A DNA stretch of 64,000 nt from Fulvia fulva (taxonomy: Eukaryota; Ascomycota; Dothideomycetes; Mycosphaerellales; Mycosphaerellaceae), in assembly GCF_020509005.1 (NCBI RefSeq), contig NC_063024.1, positions 1,178,001 through 1,242,000 on the forward strand. The letters are read 5' to 3'. Below are positions 22,404 to 34,249 of this stretch, in pieces. Positions within the stretch are counted from its first letter, which is position 1; every line of letters begins with the position of its first letter. Below the pieces are notes generated by a model. The model saw nothing but the letters and a program-made list of their open reading frames with translations, searched no databases and was not told the DNA's origin. The position numbers were made by a program, and so were the translations under genes.

Positions 22404-25376
22404 TCCCTACGCGCGTTAAGAAACGCCCTAGTAGTCTACTTCTTTATCGTCTATGTCTTCTAGGTTATATAATAAGACGTTTAGCTCCGCCCCTCCTACT
22501 ATAAAGCTCGCTACTTCTCTAGTAAAGGGCTCTAGTCCGTACCGTACTAGTGCCTACTTCTTCTTCTCGCGATAGTTTAGGGATTGTACTATTATCGATG
22601 TCTTATTCTATAGATAGTGACTAAAGCAGTAATCCGATCTAAACGCTACCTCGCCTATCTCCTAGAAGATGTTTAGGTTATACGCTATAAGCTACGGTAG
22701 GCTAAAGACGATGTTATATTCGAGGTCGGTGACGTAGTATAATATTTGCTCGTAATAATCGCCGATAACTACGTCTATAAGGGCCGCGTATATAATCTAC
22801 CGTATAGTAGCCGTTCTATCTCCTAGTATTAGTCGTCGGCTTTACGTCAAAGGGATCAGGGGTATTATATATTTGCGTATGAATTTCTAGTTAAGAAAGA
22901 GAGAGGTAGAAGTAGAATCTATAAGGCCTCGAGCCTTTCTATATTATATTATTACGGGTAATAATATGTAAGGGTGTATAGCTAGCTATTATTTATCTAG
23001 TACGTATACCGATATCTTAAGCTCCTTACTATAGTCTATTACCGTCTCTTATATTCCGTGTCTCTTAATCTTATGCTCTTTCTGTCCTAGGAAGTTCGGG
23101 TGACCGCTATCTACTACGCTTAGGTAGCGGTCGTACTATTTCCCTACTACGGATCGGCGGCTAGAGAACTAAGGTTCGCGTTCGGATTCGGCGTAGTATT
23201 ACGTAGACGCGGTAGGCGATAGTCGCTATCGTACCTATATATTAGGCATTTAGGGTTAGTCGATACGTAAGAACCTATACGGTAGCGGTAGTACTTACCC
23301 TACTTCTTAAGGTCTTCGCGCTACTTACGGTTAAGCGTAGGTAGATTCTATAGATATGTCGGTAGATCCTCCTTCTTCTTAGTACTAGCGTACTATAGTA
23401 GGCGCTATACTAAGGCACCTACTATACCGGTAGCGGTACTAGTAACTACGTTACCGTTATTCTAGTTATTCTAGCCGCTATTACCGTTCGAGTTACTATT
23501 ACTACGGGGGCGCTCCTTCTACGGGTATAGTCGATCTGTCTCGTAGAAGCTCTCGTCTAGTACGGTATACTCCTCGATAACATCTTATATACTATCTAGG
23601 CGGCGGTCGACTTCGCGGTCGCCGAAGGTCTTAATAAAGTACTTACGGTTTAGTCGGTTACGGAATAGTATAAGCTCAGTCTTATCGGTCTATAACATCT
23701 AGGCGCGTAACTTCGAGTAGCGTATATAGAAGGCTATAAAGGTTTCGCCTTGTTCTTGCTTATAGGTAGCAATATTAACTATAGCCTTAGTTCCTTTATT
23801 ACGTATACTATATTAGCGTATTATCTAATCTAATAACTCTTCTCTAGTCTGAAACTCATTAAAGGACTACTGTCTAGGCATAGGGATCCTCGGCTTAATA
23901 CTTTGCTAAGGATCACCTTACGTCTACCTATATACGAAGCGTAGACTATCTACCTTAGTACGGAAGGTTACTATAGTTAGCTTTAGGAGAACACTGCTAT
24001 ACTAGCTATCGAAATTAGGGTTATTATCGTTCTTAAAGTACTTAGGGTTAGGCACACCCTTACCGATCTCTATGCCGCGAGTAAGGGTACGGTCAATAGT
24101 AAAGAGACGTTCTAGAAGGTCAACTAGTAGTGTCTAGGTATAGGTATTACGTATTCTCGAGTCACGACTATTATTAGGTCCTAGTCGCGGACGGTCGTTA
24201 TTACGTCCTCGGCTATTATTACTACGGTTATAGTCGTCTCTATCATTATTACTACTACCGTCACCGCTACCTCTACTAGTAGCTTCGCGATACCTACGTA
24301 ATAGCTACTCGAGTAAGGTCTCGCGTAGGCGGGAACGAGAGGGTCGGCGGCCTAAGCGGCCCCTACCTCCGTTCTATATAGTGTCTCCTACCTTAAGCCG
24401 AGCCTTTAGGTCATCGACTTCTTGTTATAGGGCCTAGTTCTTCACCTTAGTATCTTGTGCCTTCTTCTTCTCCTTCTCGTAGATCTCGCTAAACTGCTTA
24501 TATAGGTTATTAGCTTCCTTATATTTCTTCTCTAGCTCTTATAACTTAGCTAGGTCGTAATCCTTCTTACTCTTAAGATCTGCTACCATTTTCTATATAA
24601 CAAGCTCTTCACTTCGTAGCATCTTATAGATGCGGTCGTATTCGGTGTATAGCGTAGTGTACTAGGTGTTCTAGAGGTCGTTAGCTCGCTCTATTATATC
24701 GAGTTGTCTGCCCTTAGTAATCGCCGTGTTAACTACTTATAGTACGAAGTCGTAGGTAGTCTTCGGGTGTTAGGATATAAGGGTCGTAAGGTTATCTAGG
24801 GTGACATTCTAGTATTCGGATACGAGAATGTGTTCTATCTCGTCGAGTAATAGATATACCTCGTCTAGGTCGCCGCCTAGGTTCTCTTCGAGCTTAAACT
24901 CGAACAGTTCTATAAAGTCAATCTTACTACCTTCTTCTCGCTTAAAGGCCTTCTAGTAAGCGTTATTAATCTCTTATTATAGCGCGACACCGGTGTCTAC
25001 TATAACCCGCCGGTTGTCGTCCTATATCTAACTCTAAGGGAAAGAGGAGAGGTCGGAGAAAAGAGATATACGCTACTTACTTTTGCCCTTAGGCTTAGGT
25101 AGCGGTAGTATACCGCCGTTCGCTATTTATAAAGTTATATTGTCTAGGTTTAGGGGAGGCGTAACGGTACCTATATCCTAACTGTCTACGAGCGCGCGAC
25201 TACCTACTAATAATATCGCTACGTTACGTTCTCTAGGTATCTACGCGCTATACGCCTTACCGTGTTCTATATTCTAATACGACTCTACGCGTTCTCGAGT
25301 TCTACGGTTCTGTCTATTCCTATTGTTACGCGTCCCTTACCTAGATCCGCGATCTAGGTAGGGTAGTAGAACAAAC

Positions 25377-25560
25377 TGTAAGGGCGCGCGTATTATAGGG
25401 TCCGAACGAGATAGTTATTGTTCTACGAAGCTACGAAAGAGGAGCGCGAGGCGCGGCGAAGTTATAAAGTAAAGCTAAGCCGCGCTAACCCGATACGAAA
25501 GGTCCGCGGTTTAGCCGGACTAACGTAGCTATAGTAGGGGGTCGCGGGCTGCCCGTAATA
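25377..25560 (-). repeat. Gypsy-1 LTR (5' LTR in element orientation)
   Basis: This partner of the LTR at 18345 keeps TG at its left end, but its right end reads ATA instead of ACA. The differences between the two LTRs are mainly transitions at CA/TG sites, as expected from RIP. Confidence 0.85.
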
Positions 25561-25565
25561 GTAGC

Positions 25566-28500
25566 TATAGAGTACTATAGTACTTCTAATACTAATAGTA
25601 CGGTTATATAGCCCTAAAATACGGGGAGAAGACCCTAAGGTGTCCTTACTACGTAGGCCTATACTAGGGAAGGGAATACCTAGAAAAAGAGAGTAGGTAT
25701 ATATACTACGGTAGAAGGTACCTAGCGTACTTAAACTAATGCCTAGCTAGAATAGTAGTATAAGAACGAGCGAGATAAGCAAGGATCTCTATACTAGCTA
25801 GGTACCCCTAACGATAGTAGGAGGGACCTACCGTATATAAGGGCTTCGAGCCGAGTAAGAGGAAGAGGGTAGAAGAGACGAATAAGGGAACCTAACCCTA
25901 AACGTATCTACCTCCCGGTAGGCCTCGACACCTTAACCGGGCTACTAACGAACTAGGCTAAATACGAATCTTTAGGGCGCCCTAGCGGCCCTAGAGCTAG
26001 CCGAATAGCGGGATATAGGCTTAGGAGATATAGTAGGTTAGTACGGAAATAGACCTTACGGATAACGAATAATACTATACGACGACATTACTATCGTATA
26101 GTATAACGTAAACAAAAGTAGGGACAAGGTCCAGCGCCACTTTCTATAAGAGCTAGACCCGCTACGGCACTACGTTATCGCGGTATAGGAACTATAGGTC
26201 AACCCCTACGAAGGACTCCTAGCCACTTATAATGACCGGAGATACTACACCGTAATCGCGGGCGAACGAGGCGTTATCCCGAGGACATATATATACGTAA
26301 GCAAGAATATAGACCTTAGGGTCGGACGAGTAGGGAACTAGAAATCCTCGCCTACCTAGAGCAGACCCTAAGCTAAGACACGAAGTAAGTACTCCTCGGC
26401 GACTTTAACCTCTACTACCTATAGTAGGGTTTCGACTTTACTCCCCCGTACGCATTTTTAGGGGGAAAGCTACTAGATATAACCGTACGCTACGGAATAG
26501 CCTTAGTAATACTAAAGGGAATAGAGACGTAGAAGGCCCGTATAAGTATAAGTATAATCGACCTATACTTTCTATTACGAGAACTTAAAGAGAGACTAGT
26601 CTAATGCCGACCGAACTACGCGCTAGAGGCCTCCTTAGACTATATCCCTATTTAAACGACGCTAGGGGTGAAGGCGATAGAGGAGCTAACAAGCGAACTA
26701 CGCCGTAACTAGAAGAAGGCACGCTAGGACGATATAAGAGGCTTCCTAATAGCGAACCTACTATAGTATAGAGAACTCGAGACGATAGCTTAGCTAGATC
26801 AAGTAGCGGAACAGATTACCTCGGTCATATAGTAAGCAGCGGAACAATATACGCCGTTACTCCGGCCCTTAACGTAGTAGAAGGCCTTCTAGACCCCTAA
26901 CTACTCTACGAAGGTAAGGGAGGCTAGAAGGGCAAGGCGACAGTAGACGAAGGAGCATACCTAAGAGACGTAGGAGCAATACTGTCGCGCGATATAAGAG
27001 AAGAAGGCATAGATAAGACGCGATAAGCTATAGGACTAGAGAGCGACGATCGCGCTCGTTATAGAAAACCCGGAATAGATATAGAGACTAGCTAAATAGG
27101 CACGACTACCTAAAGGGTAACGAACCCCTTACTTCCCTTTAATCGTAGACCGCGAAGGGATTGCCTAGACTACGCCCCGGGGTAAGGCAAAAGTATTAGC
27201 CGACCATTTCTTTTCTACGTAAGTAGAGGTAGACCTTACGGACATCGACCCGAGTATATACCCGGAACCCCTAGACATAGATTAGGCGGTTAGCTCTAAT
27301 ATAGTAAAGGGAGTTATAAGTAAGCTAAAAGGACGAAAAGCCCTAGGCCTAGATAGGATACTAAATATACTACTAAAAGAGTATAGAGAAGAGATCGCGC
27401 CGAGCCTTATAAACCTATTTACCGCGTACCTACGGCTAGGGTATTATCCGAAGCCGTATAGAGAGTCTATAATAGTAGTACTACGTAAGCTATAGAAGGA
27501 GGACTATACTTAGCCTAAATCATATAGGCTAATCGTACTTCTAAATACGATAGGGAAGGTTCTAGAGAAGATAGTAGCCTAGAGACTTACGTAGCTAGCC
27601 GAGAACAACTACGTACTCCTAGTAATATAGATAGGGGAAAGAAGCTAGCGATCGATATTAATAGTAATAGAGCTAATTACGGAGTAAATTCAGACCCTCT
27701 AGTACTACGGTAGGAACTGAGCGGCGTCCTTACTATCCCTCGATACCGTAGGGGCCTTCGATAACGTCTTATACTAAAGGCTAATATATATCCTATAATA
27801 GAAAGGCATCCTCTAGTAGGTAACGAAGTTCGTCTACTCCTTTCTCTAGGAACGGACGACAAACCTAGTCCTAGGGAGGTATACGTCCGACCCGGTAAAG
27901 GTAGAGGCTAGAATACCTTAGGGATCTACTCTCTCCTCTATCCTATTTTAAATATTTATGTCTAATCTAATTCCCCTACTCACCTCTCTATAAACCTTAG
28001 TATCGGGATTCGTAGACGATATAAACACTCTAGCCTAGTTAGACTTAATAGAGGACAACTGTCGCCTCCTTAAAGATAGGTATAAGAAATACGAGGAGTA
28101 GGTAAAGAAGTATAGTGCCCGGTTCGCCCCTAAAAAGTACTAGCTTATATACTTTAGTAAAGCGAGAATGTACTATAATATAAAGGCGGCGGTAAGAATC
28201 TAAGGCTACGAGACTAAGCTATTAGCGGAGCTACGAGTACTAGGGATCTAGCTCGACCCGAAGCTAAGCTAGAACGTATAGATTAAGAAAGCCTAGAGTC
28301 GAGCGCAAGTTAACGAAGCCTCGATAAAGAGGCTTACGGCGTCTATATAGGGAGCAACATTTGATAAGGCAAGGGGAATGTATAAGGCGATCGTTAGACT
28401 AGCTATATTATACGAGGCATAGATTTGGGGTATAGGAGGCGTAGGCAAGCCGATTCCGAAACGGATAGAGCAACCCCTAAACAGAACTTAGGTAGGCAAC

Positions 28501-29340
28501 CTACGTAGAATACTAGGGGTATATAAGACAACGTTAATGAGCACGGTGGAAATAGAGACGGGAACACCTCCAATCGGCCAATACATCCGGGGAATAAGAA
28601 TTCAATACGCGGTAAAGACGACAGATTACCTAGTACAAACTACGATCTAGGAGGCAAAGAACAAGATAGAAAGCCGCTACCGGAGAGGGGCCGGACATAG
28701 GACAAGCCAAAAAGAGGATGACCTTACTACCTTTGCGGCCGTACAGACAAGCACCGAATGGCTAGCACGAAAAGAGGAGGAGCGTAGGACTCGCCAGGCC
28801 GGCGGGAGCAAGGCTAAGACCTAAAGTCTAGCGGAACAGATAGCGAGCTGCCTATAGGAGCAGGACTGGAAAAGGAAGCCCCCTAAGACAACAGGCCCGA
28901 TAGCTCTCCGAGCTTTCTAGAGACACAATTACCAGCTATACAGGGACCTGACAAGGGCCGAAGCAAGCATAGCGATCCAAATCAGGTCCGAACACATTGG
29001 ACTAAGGGCCTACCTATTCAGGAGACGCGTACTAGACACCCAAAGCCTAGCCTGCCAGTGTGGCTACCTATCGCAAAACCCAGAACATATGCTACTACGA
29101 TGCCCGTAGTGGGCGAGTGGTAGGGGAAATTGGAGGCACCAAGCGGGAAGGAGAGACTATAAGTCAATCATTAGGGACAAAGGCAACATTCGCCGAATCG
29201 CTCGGTGGATACTATAGTAGGGATACCTCTAGCAGTTTAGCCTCGCTAGCGAGACGGAGGAGTGGATAGACAAGAGGCGGAAGCTGGGGGGGTTGCAGAT
29301 AGGGTAGTCATCAGGGCAGGCCCATGACACTAGCGTACCC
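25566..29340 (+). pseudogene. LINE copy 1 ORF2: endonuclease and reverse transcriptase
   Basis: The endonuclease-like part lies around 26000-26650. The reverse transcriptase follows: KLKGRKALGLDRILN near 27310-27360, KSYRLIVLLNTIGKVLEKIV near 27520-27570, LLSLDTVGAFDNVLY near 27735-27780 and the catalytic SGFVDDINTLA near 28005-28035 (F-V-D-D). Stops are almost all TAG at former Gln/Trp positions. From about 28560 the sequence is nearly unmutated and ends with a zinc-finger-like C-x-C-G...H..C segment. Tad-clade ORF2 proteins nick the target and prime cDNA synthesis from it; this one is inactive. Confidence 0.85.
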
Positions 29341-29498
29341 TCAACAAGGGAAATCTAAGACGACAACGAGGGGGAAAAGACAGGCGGGAAGGAGGAGGGG
29401 TTTTCACCAACACGGTTTCCCCTCTGTACATACGAAAACAAGATAGCATGGCTGCATAGGCCAAAGGGCACTACAACAGCTTAAATGAAATATCTATC

Positions 29499-29513
29499 TA
29501 TATATCGTCGCTG
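29499..29513. repeat. right target-site duplication of LINE copy 1
   Basis: Exact copy of 17337-17351, directly after the TATC-repeat tail. Confidence 0.9.
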
Positions 29514-29983
29514 CAATGCGATCATTTGTTGTCGATTGCCTGATTTGTGTTCATCGCCGAGTGATGCGCAGCTGCATTCGGGACATCGGGAGGTAGCTGC
29601 TGATCCTGCAGTCAGTAGCGGATGCCACACCGAGCCAAATGTTGGACGTTCCAATTTTCGTGGAAGTGGCTTCCTTCGATCATGGTGCCCGTAGATATCT
29701 CCGAACTTGTTCTCGACCGTTTCGACAACAGACAACACCTCTTTGTTCCACCAACACATTGTTCTGAGCAGACGAGAAAGCTTCCGGATTGAGTGAGAAA
29801 GGCGGAATCCATTTTGCAGGTGTATACGGCTGATACTGTCCCGAAATCGGCTCACATCAATTCCATCAAACGTTGTTCAGCTTCGGCGGGTGCGAAATCG
29901 ATCATGGACGAATACATGGCCTCCAACGGCTTCTCAAACGAACTGTGAACGCCTTGCTCATGGCGTGAAGATTTCTGTTGCTG
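29514..29983. other. host DNA right of the LINE, partly coding-like
   Basis: Base composition is normal again. Pieces such as ISVADEVQEAVLIDSKSAKA (29970-30030 in one frame) and MDEYMASNGFSNEL near 29904 look like exon fragments, but no consistent splice model was found. They may be upstream exons of the ORF that follows. Confidence 0.3.
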
Positions 29984-30495
29984 ATGAAGTCCAGGAAGCG
30001 GTCCTTATCGACTCCAAATCTGCAAAAGCAACGTGAGGACCACCAGCCACGTGGAGATCCCAACTTGACAGTCAAATCGCCGCCGACCCTTCTCAGTGAG
30101 GAAAAGGTCCAATGGGTCAACGACCTGCATGAGGACATACATATACTCAAACCGCTCTTGGACGAAATCATCACAGGACAACGAAAGATCTTGCAAGAGG
30201 TACGCGCACATTTCACTGAAGCCGGTCAATCTCAGGCAGCTGCTGAGGACGATGCCAGCTCGGCATCAAATCGCAGCACGCCGAATCCATACCAAGAGGC
30301 AGCACGCCATGGCCGCATGGCCGCATGGCCGCTATTGATGCGGCAACAATGGTGAAATGGGACGAGGTCCAATCGACTAGGCGAATGCTTGAGCCCATGT
30401 TGAAAGAGATCCGAGGAGCTGGGGGCTCAGATGAGCAGTACTGGGCAGCAGCCGGCTTGTGGGAAGCTGTTCTGGGATGGAGCATGCGAGGTTGA
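29984..30495 (+). CDS. uncharacterised protein, frame broken by an 8-bp tandem repeat
   Basis: The ATG at 29984 opens a frame (MKSRKRSLSTPNLQKQRE, then SEEKVQWVNDLHEDIHIL) predicted to be helical and charged (LLDEIITGQRKILQEVRAHF). It runs into three perfect copies of CATGGCCG at 30308-30331. After them the original frame soon stops, while a frame one base away continues well (AAIDAATMVKWDEVQST, then EQYWAAAGLWEAVLGWSMRG) to TGA at 30495. With two copies instead of three the two parts would be in the same frame. So the third repeat unit probably caused a frameshift. No known domain was recognised, and the true start may lie in an upstream exon. Confidence 0.45.
30308..30331. repeat. tandem repeat, 3 x CATGGCCG
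   Basis: Three exact 8-bp units inside the coding frame described at 29984-30495. A unit of 8 changes the frame when its copy number changes by one. Confidence 0.9.
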
Positions 30496-30655
30496 ATCGG
30501 CCTTGAGCGGCTTTGGCACGAGCGCTTGTATCCATGTGATTGGGAGTCGGTTGTAAAATGTGTTGCGAGGCGGCAGAGCCAGTCCTCGTGAAGCGCCGAA
30601 GGCCGACTACCAATCAGTGCGACCTATGTAACGGCTATATCACATGCAAAAAGAA

Positions 30656-30797
30656 CAGCTCTTCTGTGAATCGAACACCGGCTTCCCTATCACTCAAACG
30701 ACTATAGTGCAAGCACTATGCGAAGGAGTCATAAACGGATGTTACCCTTTGGGCCTTCCTTGAATGCAGGACGTCATAACCACTTGACTAAAGAGCC
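30656..30797 (-). tRNA. possible tRNA (Glu-like) with a ~70-nt insertion, or tRNA pseudogene
   Basis: On the minus strand GGCTCTT at the 5' end pairs with AAGAGCT at the 3' end (one G-U pair). TA follows, then a perfect D arm GTCA-AGTGGTTA-TGAC, then G and TCCTG-CATTCA as the start of an anticodon arm. After about 70 nt come TAGGG (which can pair with TCCTG using wobble pairs), AAGC, and a T arm CGGTG-TTCGATT-CACAG with one mismatch. The order and spacing fit a tRNA with an insertion in the anticodon loop. By position the anticodon is TTC (Glu), but position 33 is A instead of the universal T, and the insertion is long for a tRNA intron. A decayed gene is likely. Confidence 0.35.
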
Positions 30798-31469
30798 GTG
30801 AAATGAATGATTGAATGAGCAACAACACTGTCGATAGTCTATGTATCCTTGCTGAAGCCCTCTATCTCTCTTTCCATGTTCCCCCTCCCCCGTAGTTGCT
30901 ACCCTCTACCTATCAGTCATGTTCTCATCCTCATCTACATCCATCTTATCGCTATCATCTTCGAAACCTTGCGATGGCTCAAACTCATCTTCACCGATAA
31001 ACCCGCTAAGATCATCTACAGCCTAGCGTTACTACTCAGCTTGGTCGATCATCCGCTATTGATCTTGCTCAGCCTGTTGCCGCTACTGCTGCTGACGGTG
31101 CTAAGATCGAGCAATATCGCTCGAATCTAGCGGCGGAGCAGGACCTGCGACTGTCTAGGTAGGGCGCCCAAAGGGATCAATACGACGAGCCGGTGCAGGT
31201 ACACGACGAGACATATTTCTAGTGTATCTCCCTGTAGCGGCACCTATATAAGTATAGCCTGGCTAACCTAGCAGCGGAAGCTCTTCGACTGAGTATTCCG
31301 GCATAGGGTCAGAATCTATATAAAGGACAGGATCACGCTGATTGAGCTCACGACGGTAGTCGTTAGACATCAAGACACCTATACTGCCAATTAGACTGTC
31401 TATAGGATCCACAGCTTCTGATTGTATACCGTAGGTGCTAGGGCTACTAGGTGGCTCCGGCAATATCTA
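30798..31469. other. transition from host DNA to mutated transposon DNA
   Basis: The left part has normal CA frequency. A coding-like piece (AIDLAQPVAATAADGAKIEQ) lies near 31048-31110 on the plus strand. RIP-type TAG codons increase to the right. No family was recognised. Confidence 0.35.
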
Positions 31470-32539
31470 CGGCAAGCGACGGGCTGCATCTCGATCGCGA
31501 CGATGCCTAAGAGTGCCGGCAGTGCGGCTCTAAAGCGTCGACAATGCCACCGACTCTTTAAGCATCAAGCCACGAATATAGGTGACACGCGACACCGTAA
31601 CGTAGGACAGCCTAGCGGTAAACTCAGGCTAGTTAAGATTTACGACCACCTTCTCTAAGCTCATGCCCTACGACTTGTGAACACTAAAGGCATATACAGT
31701 AGTGAGTAGGAACTACTAGCGCCAACTATAGTGCCCTATATACTAGAACTTACGGCGAATACGGAAGACTAGGAATACTAGCTTACCCTACTACGTAAAG
31801 AGAGCCGGCTCCTTAGCGTCGTTATCAAGATCATCAAAAGCGACTAGGACATAGTGTAGTATCTCCTATCTAGGGTCGTTAGTACCTAGCTTCTAGATAA
31901 TGTTAAAGACGGTTCTAGTATAACCGTTCGTTAGGCCAAATTTAGTCTTAAGATTCGTTAGTAGTATAACACGACTACTAATCGCAACTTTGACCTTAGC
32001 CTAGAGGTTATTAACCTTCTTAGAGTCGACATGCTTGCTACGCTACCGATACGCATCGTCATTGTTATAGGAGGCGTGAATTAGTAGGACAGCGTAGCTA
32101 AGATCCCGTAGCTTCTCGTAATTATAAAGGTCTACTACTAGATTAGTAAAGTATAGATATACACCTTTATTATCAAGCTAGCGGTACTGTGCCGGGCTTA
32201 TTATATTACGAAGGTTTGTCTTCGTTTAAGAATCTAATGTCTACTAACGCTCGCGAGTGACTTTATAGTTATATAAGCCTTTTAGTACGGTACGGAGAGC
32301 GACCTATAGTATATCGATACCCTATTAGCGTATGTTCTTATAAAGACCGACGGTCGTATTAAACTGAAGATAGGCGTTACGCCTAGAAAGCTCGGCCTTA
32401 TTTAGTCCTAGCTAATTATAGTAAAGTAGCTTTTCGCTAACTAGCGTAAGCTAGTAGAAGTCCCTACTTAGAATAATAGATAACCTACTAAACTACTGTC
32501 TATAACTAGCGTTAGCTTGCTTTAGGCGTTAATTAACTA
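31470..32539 (-). pseudogene. PIF1-like helicase remnant, C-terminal part (Helitron-type?)
   Basis: Read on the minus strand from 32539 downwards: RLKQANASYR and then SRDFYQLTLVSEKLLY (the GDFxQLPPV block with mutations) near 32400-32520, and AFSVHKS*GMSLEKVVVNL (motif VI, the star a former Gln codon) near 31640-31705, followed by FTARLSYVTVSRV near 31585-31625. This order is that of PIF1 superfamily DNA helicases, which in fungal genomes are often found in Helitron transposons. The N-terminal half is at 49022-49200, on the other side of LINE copy 2. No Rep (HUH) domain was seen, so assignment to Helitrons is inference. Confidence 0.75.
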
Positions 32540-32552
32540 TATATAGTAGCTT
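32540..32552. repeat. left target-site duplication of LINE copy 2
   Basis: The 13-mer tatatagtagctt recurs at 49009-49021, and the helicase reading continues across the joined flanks, which confirms the insertion. Confidence 0.85.
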
Positions 32553-32699
32553 ATAAAGTAGGCCACTACCCCTAGAATTAAGGGAGTTCTACCTTATTTA
32601 ATTTAGATAGCTTAAAGTTCTCTTCACCCTATTTCTTTAGCTCTAAATGCCGCGGAGGTACCTAGCTACATTAGGCAACTCCTAGGTAATAGTAGCCTA

Positions 32700-33953
32700 G
32701 GCTACGGTACTACCGGCGCCTACGGCTCTATAGGCGAAGCTCCCCTAAGATAACTAGTAGCAACTTATAGAGGACGCAAAAAGTATAGAAACTAACGATT
32801 AGCTCCTATACCGGTCTCTATAGGTAATGATTACTTAGCTACGTACGGCGCTTATACTATCGTATTACCGAGGGTAATAAGAAATAAGGACGACGTCTTA
32901 GGCAATTAATAAGGCTACCCGGAATTAACACCTATATAGCTAGGCATCGGTCGCGGTATCGATACTAGGCCCCCGCCTAACGTACGATATAGTTACGATC
33001 CGTATTATAGTAAAGGAAGACTAGGCCGAAGTTACGAAGCTATCGAATAAGGAGCTCGCCTAACGAATTAATTGACTAGGGGTGGTCGTAGTAAACTAAT
33101 AGTCTAACGGTACTCTATAGATCTATACTAGCTCTACTACTACTAGGAGGGACCTAGAGGCATAGCTATAGTAGGTATCTAAGGTTATAGCATTAGCGAA
33201 GGTCTTAACGAAGCAATTTACGATCCTAGTCTACGATATACCTAAGGAGTTCGACCTAACTAACTAAGGTCACCTACGTACTCTCTAAGAGGACAACCCG
33301 GTTACTCTTAACTCTCTAATCTAGAAGGCGACTTGGCTCTATAGGAAATAGCTAGAAGGTAAGAAGGCCTCGGCGCTAATAGTATAGCTATAAGACGCGA
33401 AAGCGGCGGATCTAGCGATAGAACAAGGCCTAATCTAGTAATATAGCCTTAAGATAGTAGAAAAGCACTCCTTATCCTTTCGTGTCCCCTAATACTTCAA
33501 ATGCTAATAGGATAGACACCAAACCTATACGTATATAAACAAGTAGGCCTGCTCGAACTATATAGGAGACTATATGTCTAGGGACTATATATCGGCTACG
33601 AGACGGTACGCGAACTGTCCGGGGCACTACCTATCGTATAGCGCGGAATGCCTATAGCGGAAACTAGCGAAAAACAAGGTAATTATAAACAGAACCGTCG
33701 CCCTAAGATTCTACGGCGACTATAAGGCTAGTCTATACCGGAACTAGCTAGCGGCGGTCGGGTATAAGCGCCCTAGGGCCGAGAACGATATAAAGGATAC
33801 GTAACCTAGGGCGTACGGAAGGCTACGTACTCTACTAGCTACGGCGAGGGAATCTAACTAGGCCCGACTCCCCTTTAGTATATAGCCGATAGGCGTAGAC
33901 TAGGACGTATAAGGTAGTAGGATATAGGACATTATAGAGGAAATAATTATTAA
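32700..33953 (+). pseudogene. LINE copy 2 ORF1 (gag-like with zinc knuckles)
   Basis: Near 33545-33660 the frame reads CSNY..GDYMSRDYISAT and YANCPGHYLSYSAECL: C-x2-C-x4-H-x4-C type knuckles with RIP-altered residues (C to Y, H to Y). Such knuckles bind nucleic acid in LINE ORF1 proteins. The rest has many TAG codons. Confidence 0.6.
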
Positions 33954-34187
33954 TATTAAATAGGTACGAGTTACGTAGTAGTAGAAGACGGCGGATTATA
34001 CGAAAGACGAAGAAGGGCCTAATAGGATAGCGTGTATCTACATATAGTATCGCTAGTGTTAGTGTAGGTAGATGCTAGGTGTCCGGATGTTTGCTAGCCT
34101 ATAGGCTAGTAGACCCTAATCACGTGATCTAGTTATATGACATACCCACACCTACATACTTGTCCTACGGCCTGTATGTTCTCAACA
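33954..34187 (-). repeat. Copia-1 LTR (3' in element orientation)
   Basis: 234 bp, starts TATTAAATAGG (TG converted to TA) and ends CTCAACA. It is nearly identical to the LTR at 45275-45508 apart from transitions. Confidence 0.9.
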
Positions 34188-34249
34188 CTCCTACTTAGGC
34201 CACATAGTCTCCTACAATCCCTTTACGCAAGCTAGAGCTGCCTTACAAA

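Larger units (their letters stand above)
18345..25560 (-). mobile_element. Gypsy-1 LTR retrotransposon, RIP-degraded, nested in LINE copy 1
   Basis: Two 184-bp direct repeats (TG/TA start, CA/TA end after RIP) bound the element, and the 5-bp duplication GTAGC lies at 18340-18344 and 25561-25565. A purine-rich tract next to the left LTR (read on the minus strand: GGAGGGGGGATAC) shows that transcription is on the minus strand. Read in that direction, the order is gag (about 23300-24950), protease, reverse transcriptase, RNase H and integrase (about 19500-20500). The reverse transcriptase still shows A-Y-L-D-D-V-L-I-F-S near 21650-21690. Nearly every Gln and Trp codon has become TAG, so it is dead. 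Confidence 0.9.
17352..29498 (+). mobile_element. LINE copy 1 (Tad-like non-LTR retrotransposon), split by a Gypsy element
   Basis: The 5' part (17352-18344) and 3' part (25561-29498) are flanked by an exact 15-bp duplication. The order is ORF1, endonuclease, reverse transcriptase, a C-terminal zinc-finger-like segment and a tail of TATC repeats. A homologous inverted copy lies at 50789-55945, whose 5' end shows the uninterrupted sequence at the Gypsy insertion point. The centre is full of TAG stop codons, typical of RIP, whereas roughly the first 550 bp and last 900 bp keep ordinary CA and TG frequencies. The Cys-x-Cys-Gly..His..Cys motif near 29059-29105 (CQCGYLSQNPEHMLLRCP) is characteristic of Tad-clade LINE C-termini. 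Confidence 0.9.

Noticed and set aside
29060..29269. 69-codon ORF near the LINE 3' end
   Set aside because: It is an off-frame shadow of the ORF2 C-terminal zinc-finger segment (CQCGYLSQNPEHMLLRCP).
30849..31130. Hydrophobic 93-codon ORF as a membrane protein
   Set aside because: The hydrophobicity comes from a T/C-rich strand. Another frame of the same DNA looks more like coding sequence, and no start context or homology supports it.
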